Assembly: GCA_032250585.1 (NCBI GenBank)
Contig: JAVVFH010000242.1
Location: forward strand, 1-5,234
Source: JAVVFH01 sp032250585
Lineage (GTDB): Bacteria > Pseudomonadota > Gammaproteobacteria > Xanthomonadales > SZUA-36
Direction: 5' to 3'
DNA length: 5,234 nucleotides
The translations under genes were made by a program, and so were the position numbers. Numbering within the stretch: the stretch's first letter is position 1; the number at the start of each line of letters is the position of its first letter. Shown here in pieces: positions 1 to 5,234 of this stretch. Below the pieces are notes generated by a model. That model made no database searches. It saw only the letters and a list, made by a program, of their open reading frames with translations, and was not told where the DNA came from.

Positions 1-36
1 ATGTGAGCGCAGGAAAACCACGCTTTTGCGCAGCGA

Positions 37-69
37 GTCCATAACGGGCTGGGATGCCCGTTTATGGAC
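37..69. repeat. Strong imperfect hairpin upstream of the flavoprotein gene
   Basis: The arms GTCCATAACGGGC (37-49) and GCCCGTTTATGGAC (56-69) pair over 13 bp with one bulged base and a 6-nt loop (TGGGAT). No T-run follows on either strand, so it is not a standard intrinsic terminator. A weaker stem-loop lies just before it (GCGC 7-10 with GCGC 28-31, plus AAAA 14-17 with TTTT 24-27). It could be a leader structure, a REP-like palindrome or the end of an upstream element. The structure is plainly visible; the role is unknown. Confidence 0.6.
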
Positions 70-114
70 AGATACTAACTCGGCACATTCAGTCACACAT
101 GGGCAGAGGATGAC

Positions 115-957
115 ATGATCGAAACAGATTATCTCGTGGTGGGTGCGGGCGCGACCGGCATGATCTTCGTGGACGAGCTGCTAACGCACTCGGACGCGCG
201 CATCGTCATGGTCGAGCGCCGGTTTCGGCCCGGCGGCCACTGGAATGACGCCTATCCGTTCGTGCGCCTGCACCAGCCGTCGGCCTTCTACGGCGCAGGC
301 TCCCGCGAACTGGGCAGCCGCCGCATCGAAACCAGCGGCCCCAATGCGGGTCTCTACCAGCAGGCGGGCGGCACGGAGATCAGCGCCTACTTCGAGCAGC
401 TGATGCAGGAACGCTTCCTGCCCTCCGGCCGGGTGCAGTTCCTGCCGTTGCATGGCTACCGCGGAGACTGGACCGGGCACCACCAGGCCGTCTCGCAGGC
501 CACCGGTGAGGTCAAAGACATCCGGGTGACGAAGAAGGTGGTGGACACGACCTTCTATAAGATCTCCACCCCACTGTCCCATACGCGCAGCTACGAAGCC
601 GAGTCGGGCGTCCGTTTGATTCCGCCCAGCGAGTTGCCGAAGTCCGTGGCGCCACATCGCAACTACGTCGTGGTCGGCGGCGGCAAGACCAGCATGGACG
701 TCCTGATCTGGCTGCTCTCACAAGGCGTGAGCGCCGATGACCTGACGTGGATTGTTCCGCGCGATTCGTGGCTGATCAATCGCGCCTCGATCCAGCCGGG
801 CGAAGCGGGCATGGTGCGGATGGTGGAGGGGCTGGCCAACGCGCTCGCGGCCGCCGCCAATCTCGAGAAATTGATTGCCACGCACGAGCGCGGTGAGGAC
901 GTGTCCGCCAGCCTCGAGCCGCATGCGCCGCCGGCCGTAGTGGTGGGCGGTGACTAG
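115..957 (+). CDS. FAD/NAD(P)-binding flavoprotein (monooxygenase-like), probably C-terminally truncated
   Basis: A 280-residue flavin-dependent oxidoreductase-like protein, probably cytoplasmic, with no signal peptide. Residues 6-20 carry a Rossmann dinucleotide motif (VGAGATG, G10-x-G12-xx-G15), followed by the acidic residue E34 expected at the end of beta-2 for FAD ribose binding, then GGHW (40-43). A second nucleotide-binding motif, VVVGGGKTSMD (185-195), fits an NAD(P)H site, and IVPRDSWL (213-220) follows it as in the flavoprotein family often annotated simply as 'NAD(P)-binding protein'. As I recall, those proteins run to about 450-500 residues, so roughly 200 C-terminal residues are missing; no remnant of them is readable in any frame after the TAG stop. 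The start ATG has AGAGGA (105-110) four bases upstream. The last ~20 residues (after about 260) look unlike the family. The substrate is unknown, and the protein may be non-functional. Confidence 0.8.
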   Translation: MIETDYLVVGAGATGMIFVDELLTHSDARIVMVERRFRPGGHWNDAYPFVRLHQPSAFYGAGSRELGSRRIETSGPNAGLYQQAGGTEISAYFEQLMQERFLPSGRVQFLPLHGYRGDWTGHHQAVSQATGEVKDIRVTKKVVDTTFYKISTPLSHTRSYEAESGVRLIPPSELPKSVAPHRNYVVVGGGKTSMDVLIWLLSQGVSADDLTWIVPRDSWLINRASIQPGEAGMVRMVEGLANALAAAANLEKLIATHERGEDVSASLEPHAPPAVVVGGD

Positions 958-982
958 GGCCGGTTTACCCGAACCCGGCCCT
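956..982. other. GC-rich hairpin overlapping the flavoprotein stop codon
   Basis: AGGGCCGGTT (956-965) pairs with AACCCGGCCCT (972-982) around the loop TACCCG, giving a 10-bp stem with one bulged C. It starts inside the TAG stop. A second perfect palindrome, GCCTGG-T-CCAGGC, follows at 984-996. No T-tract follows on either strand, so it is at best an atypical terminator between the convergent genes. The rest of the gap up to 1167 holds no gene that I can recognise. Confidence 0.4.
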
Positions 983-1140
983 GGCCTGGTCCAGGCGCGC
1001 CGGGATTTGGGCTTCCCTCAAGGCGCACTGCGGCTACGGACCCACATTAAAGAACAATCGGGCCAGCGGTTGGACGGCCACGGCCTGGCGTCCCACCTGG
1101 CTCGGGAAGTCTTCGCCATGGCTCGCCGAGAGTATGCGGG

Positions 1141-1154
1141 CGGGCTTTGGCCCG
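1141..1154 (-). terminator. Short GC hairpin after the DUF885 remnant
   Basis: On the minus strand CGGGC-CAAA-GCCCG forms a perfect 5-bp stem with a 4-nt loop, 13 bases past the TAA stop of the DUF885 remnant (1168-1170). The position suits a terminator, but there is no T-run after it, so the call is weak. Confidence 0.25.
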
Positions 1155-1167
1155 ATGTCAGGGCAGC

Positions 1168-1476
1168 TTACTCTTCGCGCAGTTTGTCGAGATCGTGCAG
1201 GAGTTCTTCGCGCAGCAAGGCGGACGGCAGGGTACCGATCTTCAGCACCCGGTCGTGGAAGTCCTTCAGGCTGCCCTTGCGGCCCATCAGATACATTCGG
1301 CCAAAGTACTCGTCCCGCAGCGCCATGAATTCGTGGTAGCCCCAGGTCGGGATGCCGGTTCGGCCGTAGCCGTGGGTAGCGCCCTGGACCTGCAGGAAGG
1401 AATACGGCTCGGCGAACATCACATCACCGGTCATCATCTCGACCGCCTCGTCCACCGTGACGTGTCCCAGGTGCAT
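1168..1476 (-). pseudogene. C-terminal remnant of a second DUF885 protein
   Basis: The 102-codon frame (ATG 1476, TAA 1168) matches only the C-terminal end of DUF885 proteins. Its order of motifs parallels the complete DUF885 protein in this window: VTVDEAVEMM against MSVGEANAYM, then LKDFHDRVLKIGTLPSALL against LGDFHNDFLSRGIIPVTLI, spaced alike. The alignment is divergent, so it is a different paralogue rather than a recent copy. All catalytic parts (the HE..PGH and EGW segments) would lie upstream and are missing. Directly upstream, the frame runs into the AbiEii-type toxin gene. The conserved 'G-M/L-H' just before VTVDEA is present as GMH, so family-like sequence reaches the joint at about 1477-1487 and no further. 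The internal ATG is probably not a native start. It is unlikely to make a working enzyme. Confidence 0.75.
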
Positions 1477-1754
1477 CCCTGGTCCACACGTACCTTCCGA
1501 AGCTGTTCGACAACGGTCTGTTGGGGAAGCATTATCGCCAGCACCCCATCTGGACCGGAAACTTGCTGCCGCAGGGCGCGATAGCCGTCCCGATCCGATA
1601 TCATGAAATCGATATCAAGGGATTCCCGGAACTCACCAAAGCGCATCACGATCGCGGTACCACCGGCAAACCAGCAATGAAGTTCGCGCAACTGCTGGCC
1701 GTCGATCACCGACAGTATCTGCGCAATTCGTCGATGGTGGGTCCGTTCAAACAT
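1434..1754 (-). pseudogene. Truncated AbiEii/AbiGii-type nucleotidyltransferase toxin
   Basis: This is the N-terminal part of a toxin from the AbiEii (DUF1814) nucleotidyltransferase family. It carries the fold's signature GGTA (31-34) and the metal-binding SLDIDF (45-50; D47 and D49), then a VVEQLRKVRVDQ segment (81-92). Family members normally continue past this point to 200 residues or more. Here residues 93-106 (GCTWDTSRWTRRSR) are the DUF885 remnant's DNA read in the wrong frame. I chose ATG 1754 because it overlaps the end of the antitoxin gene by 8 bases (ATGTTTGA), the arrangement of a translationally coupled pair; a GTG at 1772 is possible but would overlap more. With half the protein gone, toxin activity is unlikely although the catalytic aspartates remain. 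Known relatives act in type IV toxin-antitoxin and abortive-infection systems; MenT toxins modify tRNA. Confidence 0.75.
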
Positions 1755-2238
1755 CACCAGGGTCTCGACCAATGGCTTTACGGAGGTTTTCGATGAGCAT
1801 TCGTTCGTTGGTACTTAGTGCGTCCGGATCGAGATGTCTCCAGTTGCGCTCGTAGATGTCCAGCGCTTCACGTGGCGTCAGCTCTCCCCCTGGCGCCAAC
1901 TGCCAGGCAAGTTCGGCCAGGCACGGGTAATCTTCCAATGCGATCCTGACCGGGATCCAAGCCTCTCTGGCAGCGTACCCGGCCGCACGCCTGAATTGAA
2001 TGGGATCGAGTACTTCGATCTCACAGCCCAGGGCGTCAGCCACCGCCTGGTAAGCGCCCATGGTCACTGAAGGTTCACCACGTTCGATACGGTGGAGCGT
2101 GACGCGTGAAATCCCGGCCGCTTCGGACACGACCACTGCACTCAATTCCAAATCCTTCCGACGCGCCCGCAAATTGGCGCCCAGTTCGGCTATCTGCCGC
2201 TGCAGTCGTTCGGGCAATTTAGGCGCTTTGGCTGGCAT
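1747..2238 (-). CDS. XRE-family helix-turn-helix antitoxin/repressor
   Basis: A 163-residue DNA-binding protein. The XRE/Cro-type helix-turn-helix spans about residues 18-77 (LGANLRARRKDLELSAVVVS to GCEIEVLDP), with the probable recognition helix near SRVTLHRIERG (44-54). A C-terminal domain (about 95-160) contains LTPREALDIYERNWRH, a tail that I associate with HTH partners of AbiEii-type nucleotidyltransferases. Its stop overlaps the start of the truncated toxin, so it is the antitoxin partner and probably an autorepressor. I chose ATG 2238 because the upstream in-frame start codons (TTG 2259, ATG 2250) lie on or before the promoter -10 box. No Shine-Dalgarno sequence precedes it, and the predicted transcript begins only a few bases before the ATG, which suggests leaderless translation. 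The gene looks intact even though the toxin is broken. Confidence 0.85.
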   Translation of the reverse strand: MPAKAPKLPERLQRQIAELGANLRARRKDLELSAVVVSEAAGISRVTLHRIERGEPSVTMGAYQAVADALGCEIEVLDPIQFRRAAGYAAREAWIPVRIALEDYPCLAELAWQLAPGGELTPREALDIYERNWRHLDPDALSTNERMLIENLRKAIGRDPGDV

Positions 2239-2248
2239 AGTGTTTCGC

Positions 2249-2276
2249 ATTATATACAAAACGAATCATTTGTAAA
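2249..2276 (-). promoter_or_regulatory. Sigma70-type promoter of the antitoxin gene
   Basis: On the minus strand, TTTACA (2276-2271; one mismatch to TTGACA) is followed after 16 bases by a perfect TATAAT (2254-2249). Transcription should start near 2242, about 4 bases before the chosen ATG at 2238. The surrounding DNA is clearly AT-rich compared with the coding regions. Confidence 0.75.
2255..2274. promoter_or_regulatory. Inverted repeat between -35 and -10: likely antitoxin operator
   Basis: TACAAA (2255-2260) and TTTGTA (2269-2274) form a perfect inverted repeat with an 8-base spacer. It fills the space between the two promoter boxes and overlaps the -35. A third half-site, ACAAA (2286-2290), lies just upstream. 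Protein bound here would block RNA polymerase, as expected for autoregulation by the adjacent helix-turn-helix protein. The repeat is seen directly; the link to that protein is inference. Confidence 0.55.
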
Positions 2277-2580
2277 TAATGAGAAACAAATATGAGAGGA
2301 TATAGACGCTGCCCATTCACGGGTTTCGAGGACTACCCTAAAAAGTGGCTGCGAACACTCTTGACTCGTGAACCAAGCAGACGTCTATGAACCGGAACAT
2401 ACTCCATGTCGGCTTCTGCCTCGAGGGCGACCTGCGGTCCCACGGCGTGCTCGTCAATCCATCGGCAGCGGTAGTGGCTGTGTTTCCATACAAGCATGCC
2501 GAGAAAAAATCCGCTTTTATGCCGGGTTACCGTCACGGTGTCCGCTTGCGGTTTCACTCGTCATCGGCTTGAAAGGGCCG
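2277..2580. other. Gene-poor gap between the DUF885 gene and the antitoxin promoter
   Basis: About 300 bases with no gene that I recognise. Short frames exist on both strands (for example 2387-2572 plus and 2333-2557 minus), but none has a convincing ribosome binding site or a family motif. Small palindromes are present: ACCGT-C-ACGGT (2529-2539), CCGC-TT-GCGG (2542-2551) and a weak 4-bp stem CGGC...GCCG (2565-2580) right after the DUF885 stop. No T-tract follows any of them in the direction of transcription, so I do not call a terminator. Confidence 0.4.
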
Positions 2581-4215
2581 TCAGTCTGGGTCCGCGAAAG
2601 GCTTGCCCACCACCTCCTGCCACAACGGACGCACTTCGTTGCTTAATCCGGTCATCTCCCAGCGGATCAGCGTGACCGGAATAATTCCCCGCGAAAGAAA
2701 ATCATTATGAAAATCCCCCAGGTCAAATGCCTCTCCCTGCTGGAAGCTGCGCTCAGAAATGAGCTGCTCGATTTGCATCTTTCCGGTTATGTACATGCTT
2801 CCGAGGCCCGGACGGCGCAAGTAGCCAATCAGGTCGTACCGGCCAAGGTCTTCTTCCATATAGGGCACCCAGTCCTGCATGTAGGCATTTGCCTCACCCA
2901 CCGACATTTCACCGGTGTGCATGCCGATTTCGGCGAAAATCCGGCTGCCCCGCTTGATCAGCGCCGTGTAGAAGAGTTCCCGTGCACGCGGATTGTCGTC
3001 GGTAATGCCGGCCTGGACGAACAGTTCTTCCAGGTAGGTGGCCCAGCCCTCGGCACGGGCGCTCTCACCATGGGCGCGCCGAATCGGACTGTCGAGATGT
3101 TCGCGTAACTTCGCATCGAAGCGATGGCCGGGCACCGATGCGTGGATGTGGTTGTTGAGCGCATTGCGGAACTGTAACTCCTCCCAAAAGTGACGATCGT
3201 TCAACGCTCTTGGGCTCCAGTAGGTATCGGTCTCGAATTCCTCGGGCATATAGCCGGGAATGTCAAGCAGATTCTGTTCGCGAATGAACCTGCGGATCCT
3301 GGCTTCGGCTTGCCGGGTGCGCTCCGCGTGTTGCTCGGCGGTTCGAGTCAGGGAAAGCTCGGGAAGAGACTCGTTCCGGTTGCGTTCCACCATGTAAAGG
3401 TAACGGTAACGGTGAAATTCCCGACCGCCGAGACGCAGCAGATCGTCCACGTCGTAGGGCAGCAGGCGGACGTGCGTCAGATACCAGTTGAAATTCTCCC
3501 GGCCGATCGCGACAGGCTCGTCCATGTCAGCCAGGTTCTCGGCGAGCCAGTCGCGATAGCCTGCAACGGCCGCAGTGGCGGTCCGGCAGCGTTCAACCAG
3601 TGGTGAGTCCGCGGTTCGCAGACGTTCACACAGATCCTCGTACCAACCGATTGTGCCGTCCGGTGGTTCGTCACGATAGGGTTCACGGGAACCTACGCCA
3701 TCAAAATTCTCCAGTAGAAAAATCGTCAGCCGGGCCAACTCGCCAACCGGCTGGGTCAGGTTCGCCCGGGCCTGCGCCATCGCCCCCGGCACAGCGCGAA
3801 GTTCGGCATCCAGCGCAGTCGCCTCTTCCCCTGATTCGGGCACCTCGGTCCACGGGACACTGTGGACGTGGTAAAGGTACAGCAGCGGGTCGCGCGCCCA
3901 CGGCTTCATGACCCGATGGTCGAACCAGAGCCCATTGAGCCGTGACCAGACCAGCAGGTAGTCGACCTGCTGCTCCACCGGCCACCCCTCTACATCGAAC
4001 CGCTTGAGCCGTTCCGGGAACTGCCCCAGTTTCGCCCGCCGCGCCGCAACGGCCCCATTACTGAAATCGGGCACGCCATCCACGCGTTCCGGCTGACTGA
4101 GCTCCGTCAATTCTTCGTGAATCGCCAGGAGATCATCGTACGACTGCTGTCCCAGAACGGGCGTCGCCGAGAGCAACAGGATAATCAATACGAACATGCG
4201 GCGGGGAAACGTCAT
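2581..4215 (-). CDS. Secreted DUF885-family metallopeptidase-like protein with altered catalytic motif
   Basis: A 544-residue exported protein of the DUF885 family, related to zinc carboxypeptidases. The start ATG 4215 has AAGAGGG (4230-4224) eight bases upstream; the in-frame GTG/ATG-like codons before it would add 20 residues ahead of the signal peptide. Residues 1-22 form a signal peptide: basic MTFPRR, hydrophobic MFVLIILLLSATP, then cleavage expected after VLG (20-22). The mature part is mostly helical and full length for the family. The second metal-ligand motif EGWATYLEEL (389-398) is intact. The usual HE-x-x-PGHH is instead HASVPGHR (358-365): both histidines in H-x5-H remain, but the catalytic glutamate is alanine (A359). 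Zinc binding may survive while peptidase activity may be changed or lost. It lies 143 bases downstream of the cyanophycinase-like gene, on the same strand. The substrate is not known; peptides in the periplasm or outside the cell are the likely target. Confidence 0.85.
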   Translation of the reverse strand: MTFPRRMFVLIILLLSATPVLGQQSYDDLLAIHEELTELSQPERVDGVPDFSNGAVAARRAKLGQFPERLKRFDVEGWPVEQQVDYLLVWSRLNGLWFDHRVMKPWARDPLLYLYHVHSVPWTEVPESGEEATALDAELRAVPGAMAQARANLTQPVGELARLTIFLLENFDGVGSREPYRDEPPDGTIGWYEDLCERLRTADSPLVERCRTATAAVAGYRDWLAENLADMDEPVAIGRENFNWYLTHVRLLPYDVDDLLRLGGREFHRYRYLYMVERNRNESLPELSLTRTAEQHAERTRQAEARIRRFIREQNLLDIPGYMPEEFETDTYWSPRALNDRHFWEELQFRNALNNHIHASVPGHRFDAKLREHLDSPIRRAHGESARAEGWATYLEELFVQAGITDDNPRARELFYTALIKRGSRIFAEIGMHTGEMSVGEANAYMQDWVPYMEEDLGRYDLIGYLRRPGLGSMYITGKMQIEQLISERSFQQGEAFDLGDFHNDFLSRGIIPVTLIRWEMTGLSNEVRPLWQEVVGKPFADPD

Positions 4216-4265
4216 GGTCACTACCCTCTTAGGCAAGGAAAGCAGATGGTGAGAGTCCTCAAAAA

Positions 4266-4294
4266 AGTCTGACAAGATTCACGCGAATTGTCAA
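4266..4294 (-). promoter_or_regulatory. Candidate promoter of the DUF885 gene
   Basis: On the minus strand a perfect TTGACA (4294-4289) is followed after 17 bases by CAGACT (4271-4266). That box keeps the two most conserved -10 bases (A2, T6) and has an extended-minus-10 TG just before it (TGTCAGACT). Transcription would start near 4259, leaving a leader of about 45 bases that contains the AAGAGGG ribosome binding site. The weak -10 box makes this tentative. Confidence 0.4.
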
Positions 4295-4307
4295 AGATTG
4301 CGAGTGG

Positions 4308-4333
4308 TAATAAAAAACTTTAAGTGCTTATTA
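4308..4333. repeat. AT-rich nested palindrome in the cyanophycinase-DUF885 gap
   Basis: TAATAA (4308-4313) and TTATTA (4328-4333) flank a smaller palindrome ACTT-T-AAGT (4317-4325). It lies between the stop of the cyanophycinase-like gene (4361-4359) and the candidate DUF885 promoter. On the minus strand a T6 run directly follows the inner palindrome, so a weak terminator for the upstream gene, an UP-like element or an operator are all possible. Confidence 0.3.
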
Positions 4334-4358
4334 TTAAATGGTTTTATTGTTTAACGCG

Positions 4359-5234
4359 TCAGGGGCGCTCGCGGACAATTTCCCAGGACGCTCGGGTCAC
4401 GTCGAAGCGCACGTTACAGGCCGAGTAGCGGGTTGGTCCGTCTCCCTCGTTTCGAAATCCCACGCTGTCACCGGTTTCCGAGAAGACATAGATCAGCAGG
4501 CGGCCGTCGTTACGCATGCTGAAGCGCATTAGCCGGTCGGGAGCGGCATTGTCGAGCAGGTCCGGGCCGAGCAGTTCTTCGAGACTGCGATGGGCGAAGG
4601 CCATGCCGCCGCCGCTTTCCACCGTGTCGCTGAAAGATTCCCGTCCGCGCGTTGCCGAGCCGATGTCGCCGCCCAGTTTGCATCGGCCCAGCGGAAACCG
4701 GGCGCCGGGTGCGGCGTAGCCTATTGTCAGTCCTTGCACCATCGTGCGTGAATCGAAGTCGAATTCAGCCGCGGAGGCGTCCAGCAAGGTCACCCCGCCG
4801 CGACCCAGCACGGTGGCCTGTCCGGAAGCCAGGTTCACCACCATGGCCGTGTCCTCGTCGATGCCGTAGCCGAAGGATTCGCCGGTTTCGCCCAGGGCGC
4901 GGACCAGCCGTCCCAGCCGGGCGCGAACGCCGAAATGCTGGTCGACCAGCCCCCGCGGCAAAAAGCCGGCGCCCACGGTCAGCAGCAGGCGGCCGCTTTC
5001 CCCCCCGTCGCTCGAATTGTAGCTGGGGTTCACGGATTGCAGCAAAGCCTCGAAACTGTCACCTCCTGCGATCATGTGGCGACTCATGATGGCGGCGCCG
5101 GCGCTGCTCCACTCTGGCTCACCCCTCGGCCAATCATTGAACCCCTGTCCGATCAGGCTGCGGACGCAGCCGGTTGCTGCGACGCGCTGGCGGGCAGCAG
5201 CGAGCACCCGCGCTCGCGGACCTTTGGTGTTACC
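4359..5234 (-). CDS. Cyanophycinase-like serine peptidase (family S51), 5' end beyond the window
   Basis: This belongs to the cyanophycinase/type-1 glutamine amidotransferase-like fold, whose founding member cuts cyanophycin into beta-Asp-Arg dipeptides. Numbering from GTG 5207: the nucleophile elbow SSAGAAIMSRHMIAGG (34-49; S35), then VDQHFGVRARLGR (88-100), which reproduces the D-Q-H-F-x-x-R-x-R-x-x-R pattern of substrate-binding residues in Synechocystis CphB, then GIDEDTAMVV (115-124). The frame is open to the right edge, and about 95 residues found before the nucleophile in CphB would lie outside, so GTG 5207 is probably not the real start. Two oddities: the residue before SSAGA is W33 where the family has Gly, and the preceding ~30 residues do not resemble CphB; and the protein runs about 110 residues beyond CphB's usual end, with Cys176 and Cys264 in the extension. 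The true substrate may be another peptide. Confidence 0.8.
   Translation of the reverse strand, partial: GNTKGPRARVLAAARQRVAATGCVRSLIGQGFNDWPRGEPEWSSAGAAIMSRHMIAGGDSFEALLQSVNPSYNSSDGGESGRLLLTVGAGFLPRGLVDQHFGVRARLGRLVRALGETGESFGYGIDEDTAMVVNLASGQATVLGRGGVTLLDASAAEFDFDSRTMVQGLTIGYAAPGARFPLGRCKLGGDIGSATRGRESFSDTVESGGGMAFAHRSLEELLGPDLLDNAAPDRLMRFSMRNDGRLLIYVFSETGDSVGFRNEGDGPTRYSACNVRFDVTRASWEIVRERP

Noticed and set aside
37..69. Integron attC site or insertion-sequence end
   Set aside because: The hairpin lacks the conserved attC core (RYYYAAC/GTTRRRY), and there is no integrase or transposase in the window.
181..657. 158-residue minus-strand open frame inside the flavoprotein gene
   Set aside because: It is the antisense shadow of a clear Rossmann-fold coding sequence in GC-rich DNA.
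1147..1584. 145-residue plus-strand open frame
   Set aside because: It lies antisense to the DUF885 remnant and the toxin fragment, both of which carry recognisable family motifs on the minus strand; it has no motif of its own.
2239..2259. Longer antitoxin starts (TTG 2259, ATG 2250)
   Set aside because: They overlap or precede the TATAAT box and lack a ribosome binding site, so the shorter ATG 2238 is preferred.
2500..2530. A6/T6 run as an intrinsic terminator for the DUF885 gene
   Set aside because: Only a 3-bp stem (CCG/CGG) can be formed before the T-run on the minus strand, too weak to support the call.
2333..2557. 74-residue minus-strand frame as a possible small gene
   Set aside because: I see no ribosome binding site, family motif or neighbour relationship; competing frames overlap it on the other strand.
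2707..3606. Plus-strand open frames of 133 and 138 residues
   Set aside because: Both are opposite the DUF885 gene, whose signal peptide, metal-ligand motif and C-terminal motifs support the minus strand.
4652..5089. 145-residue arginine/proline-rich plus-strand frame
   Set aside because: It is antisense to the cyanophycinase-like gene; its composition is typical of a GC-rich shadow frame.

Overview
The window (5,234 bases, GC-rich coding DNA with AT-rich promoter gaps) looks like a chromosomal accessory stretch from a high-GC Gram-negative bacterium. A pseudomonadote, perhaps a gammaproteobacterium, fits best, judging from the secreted DUF885 enzyme, the S51 cyanophycinase-type peptidase and the sigma70-type promoters. 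This placement is inference; there is no rRNA or other marker gene.

Layout, left to right. A strong hairpin (37-69) precedes a plus-strand FAD/NAD(P)-binding flavoprotein (115-957) that looks cut short at its C-terminus. Everything after it is on the minus strand. Reading in the direction of transcription (right to left): a cyanophycinase-like serine peptidase entering from the right edge (5234-4359); a secreted DUF885 metallopeptidase-like protein (4215-2581); a gene-poor gap (2580-2277); a strong leaderless-type promoter with an inverted repeat between its -35 and -10; an intact XRE-type helix-turn-helix antitoxin (2238-1747); the N-terminal part of its AbiEii-type nucleotidyltransferase toxin (1754-1434); and the last ~100 residues of a second, unrelated-copy DUF885 protein (1476-1168).

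Two themes stand out. First, peptide breakdown: the cyanophycinase-like enzyme and the exported DUF885 protein are tandem and co-oriented and could act on the same peptide substrate, although the DUF885 protein has its own candidate promoter. Second, decay: the toxin is broken off after its catalytic motif and joined out of frame to the tail of a DUF885 gene, with a short shared GTGGAC-like sequence at the joint. This looks like a microhomology deletion that disarmed a toxin-antitoxin pair and left the antitoxin intact. The flavoprotein lacks roughly the last 200 residues usual for its family, and the cyanophycinase-like protein is atypical just before its nucleophile. Several damaged genes in 5 kb suggest a rearranged region; a mis-assembly must also be considered. 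I see no tRNA, rRNA, CRISPR array, complete insertion sequence or phage gene.
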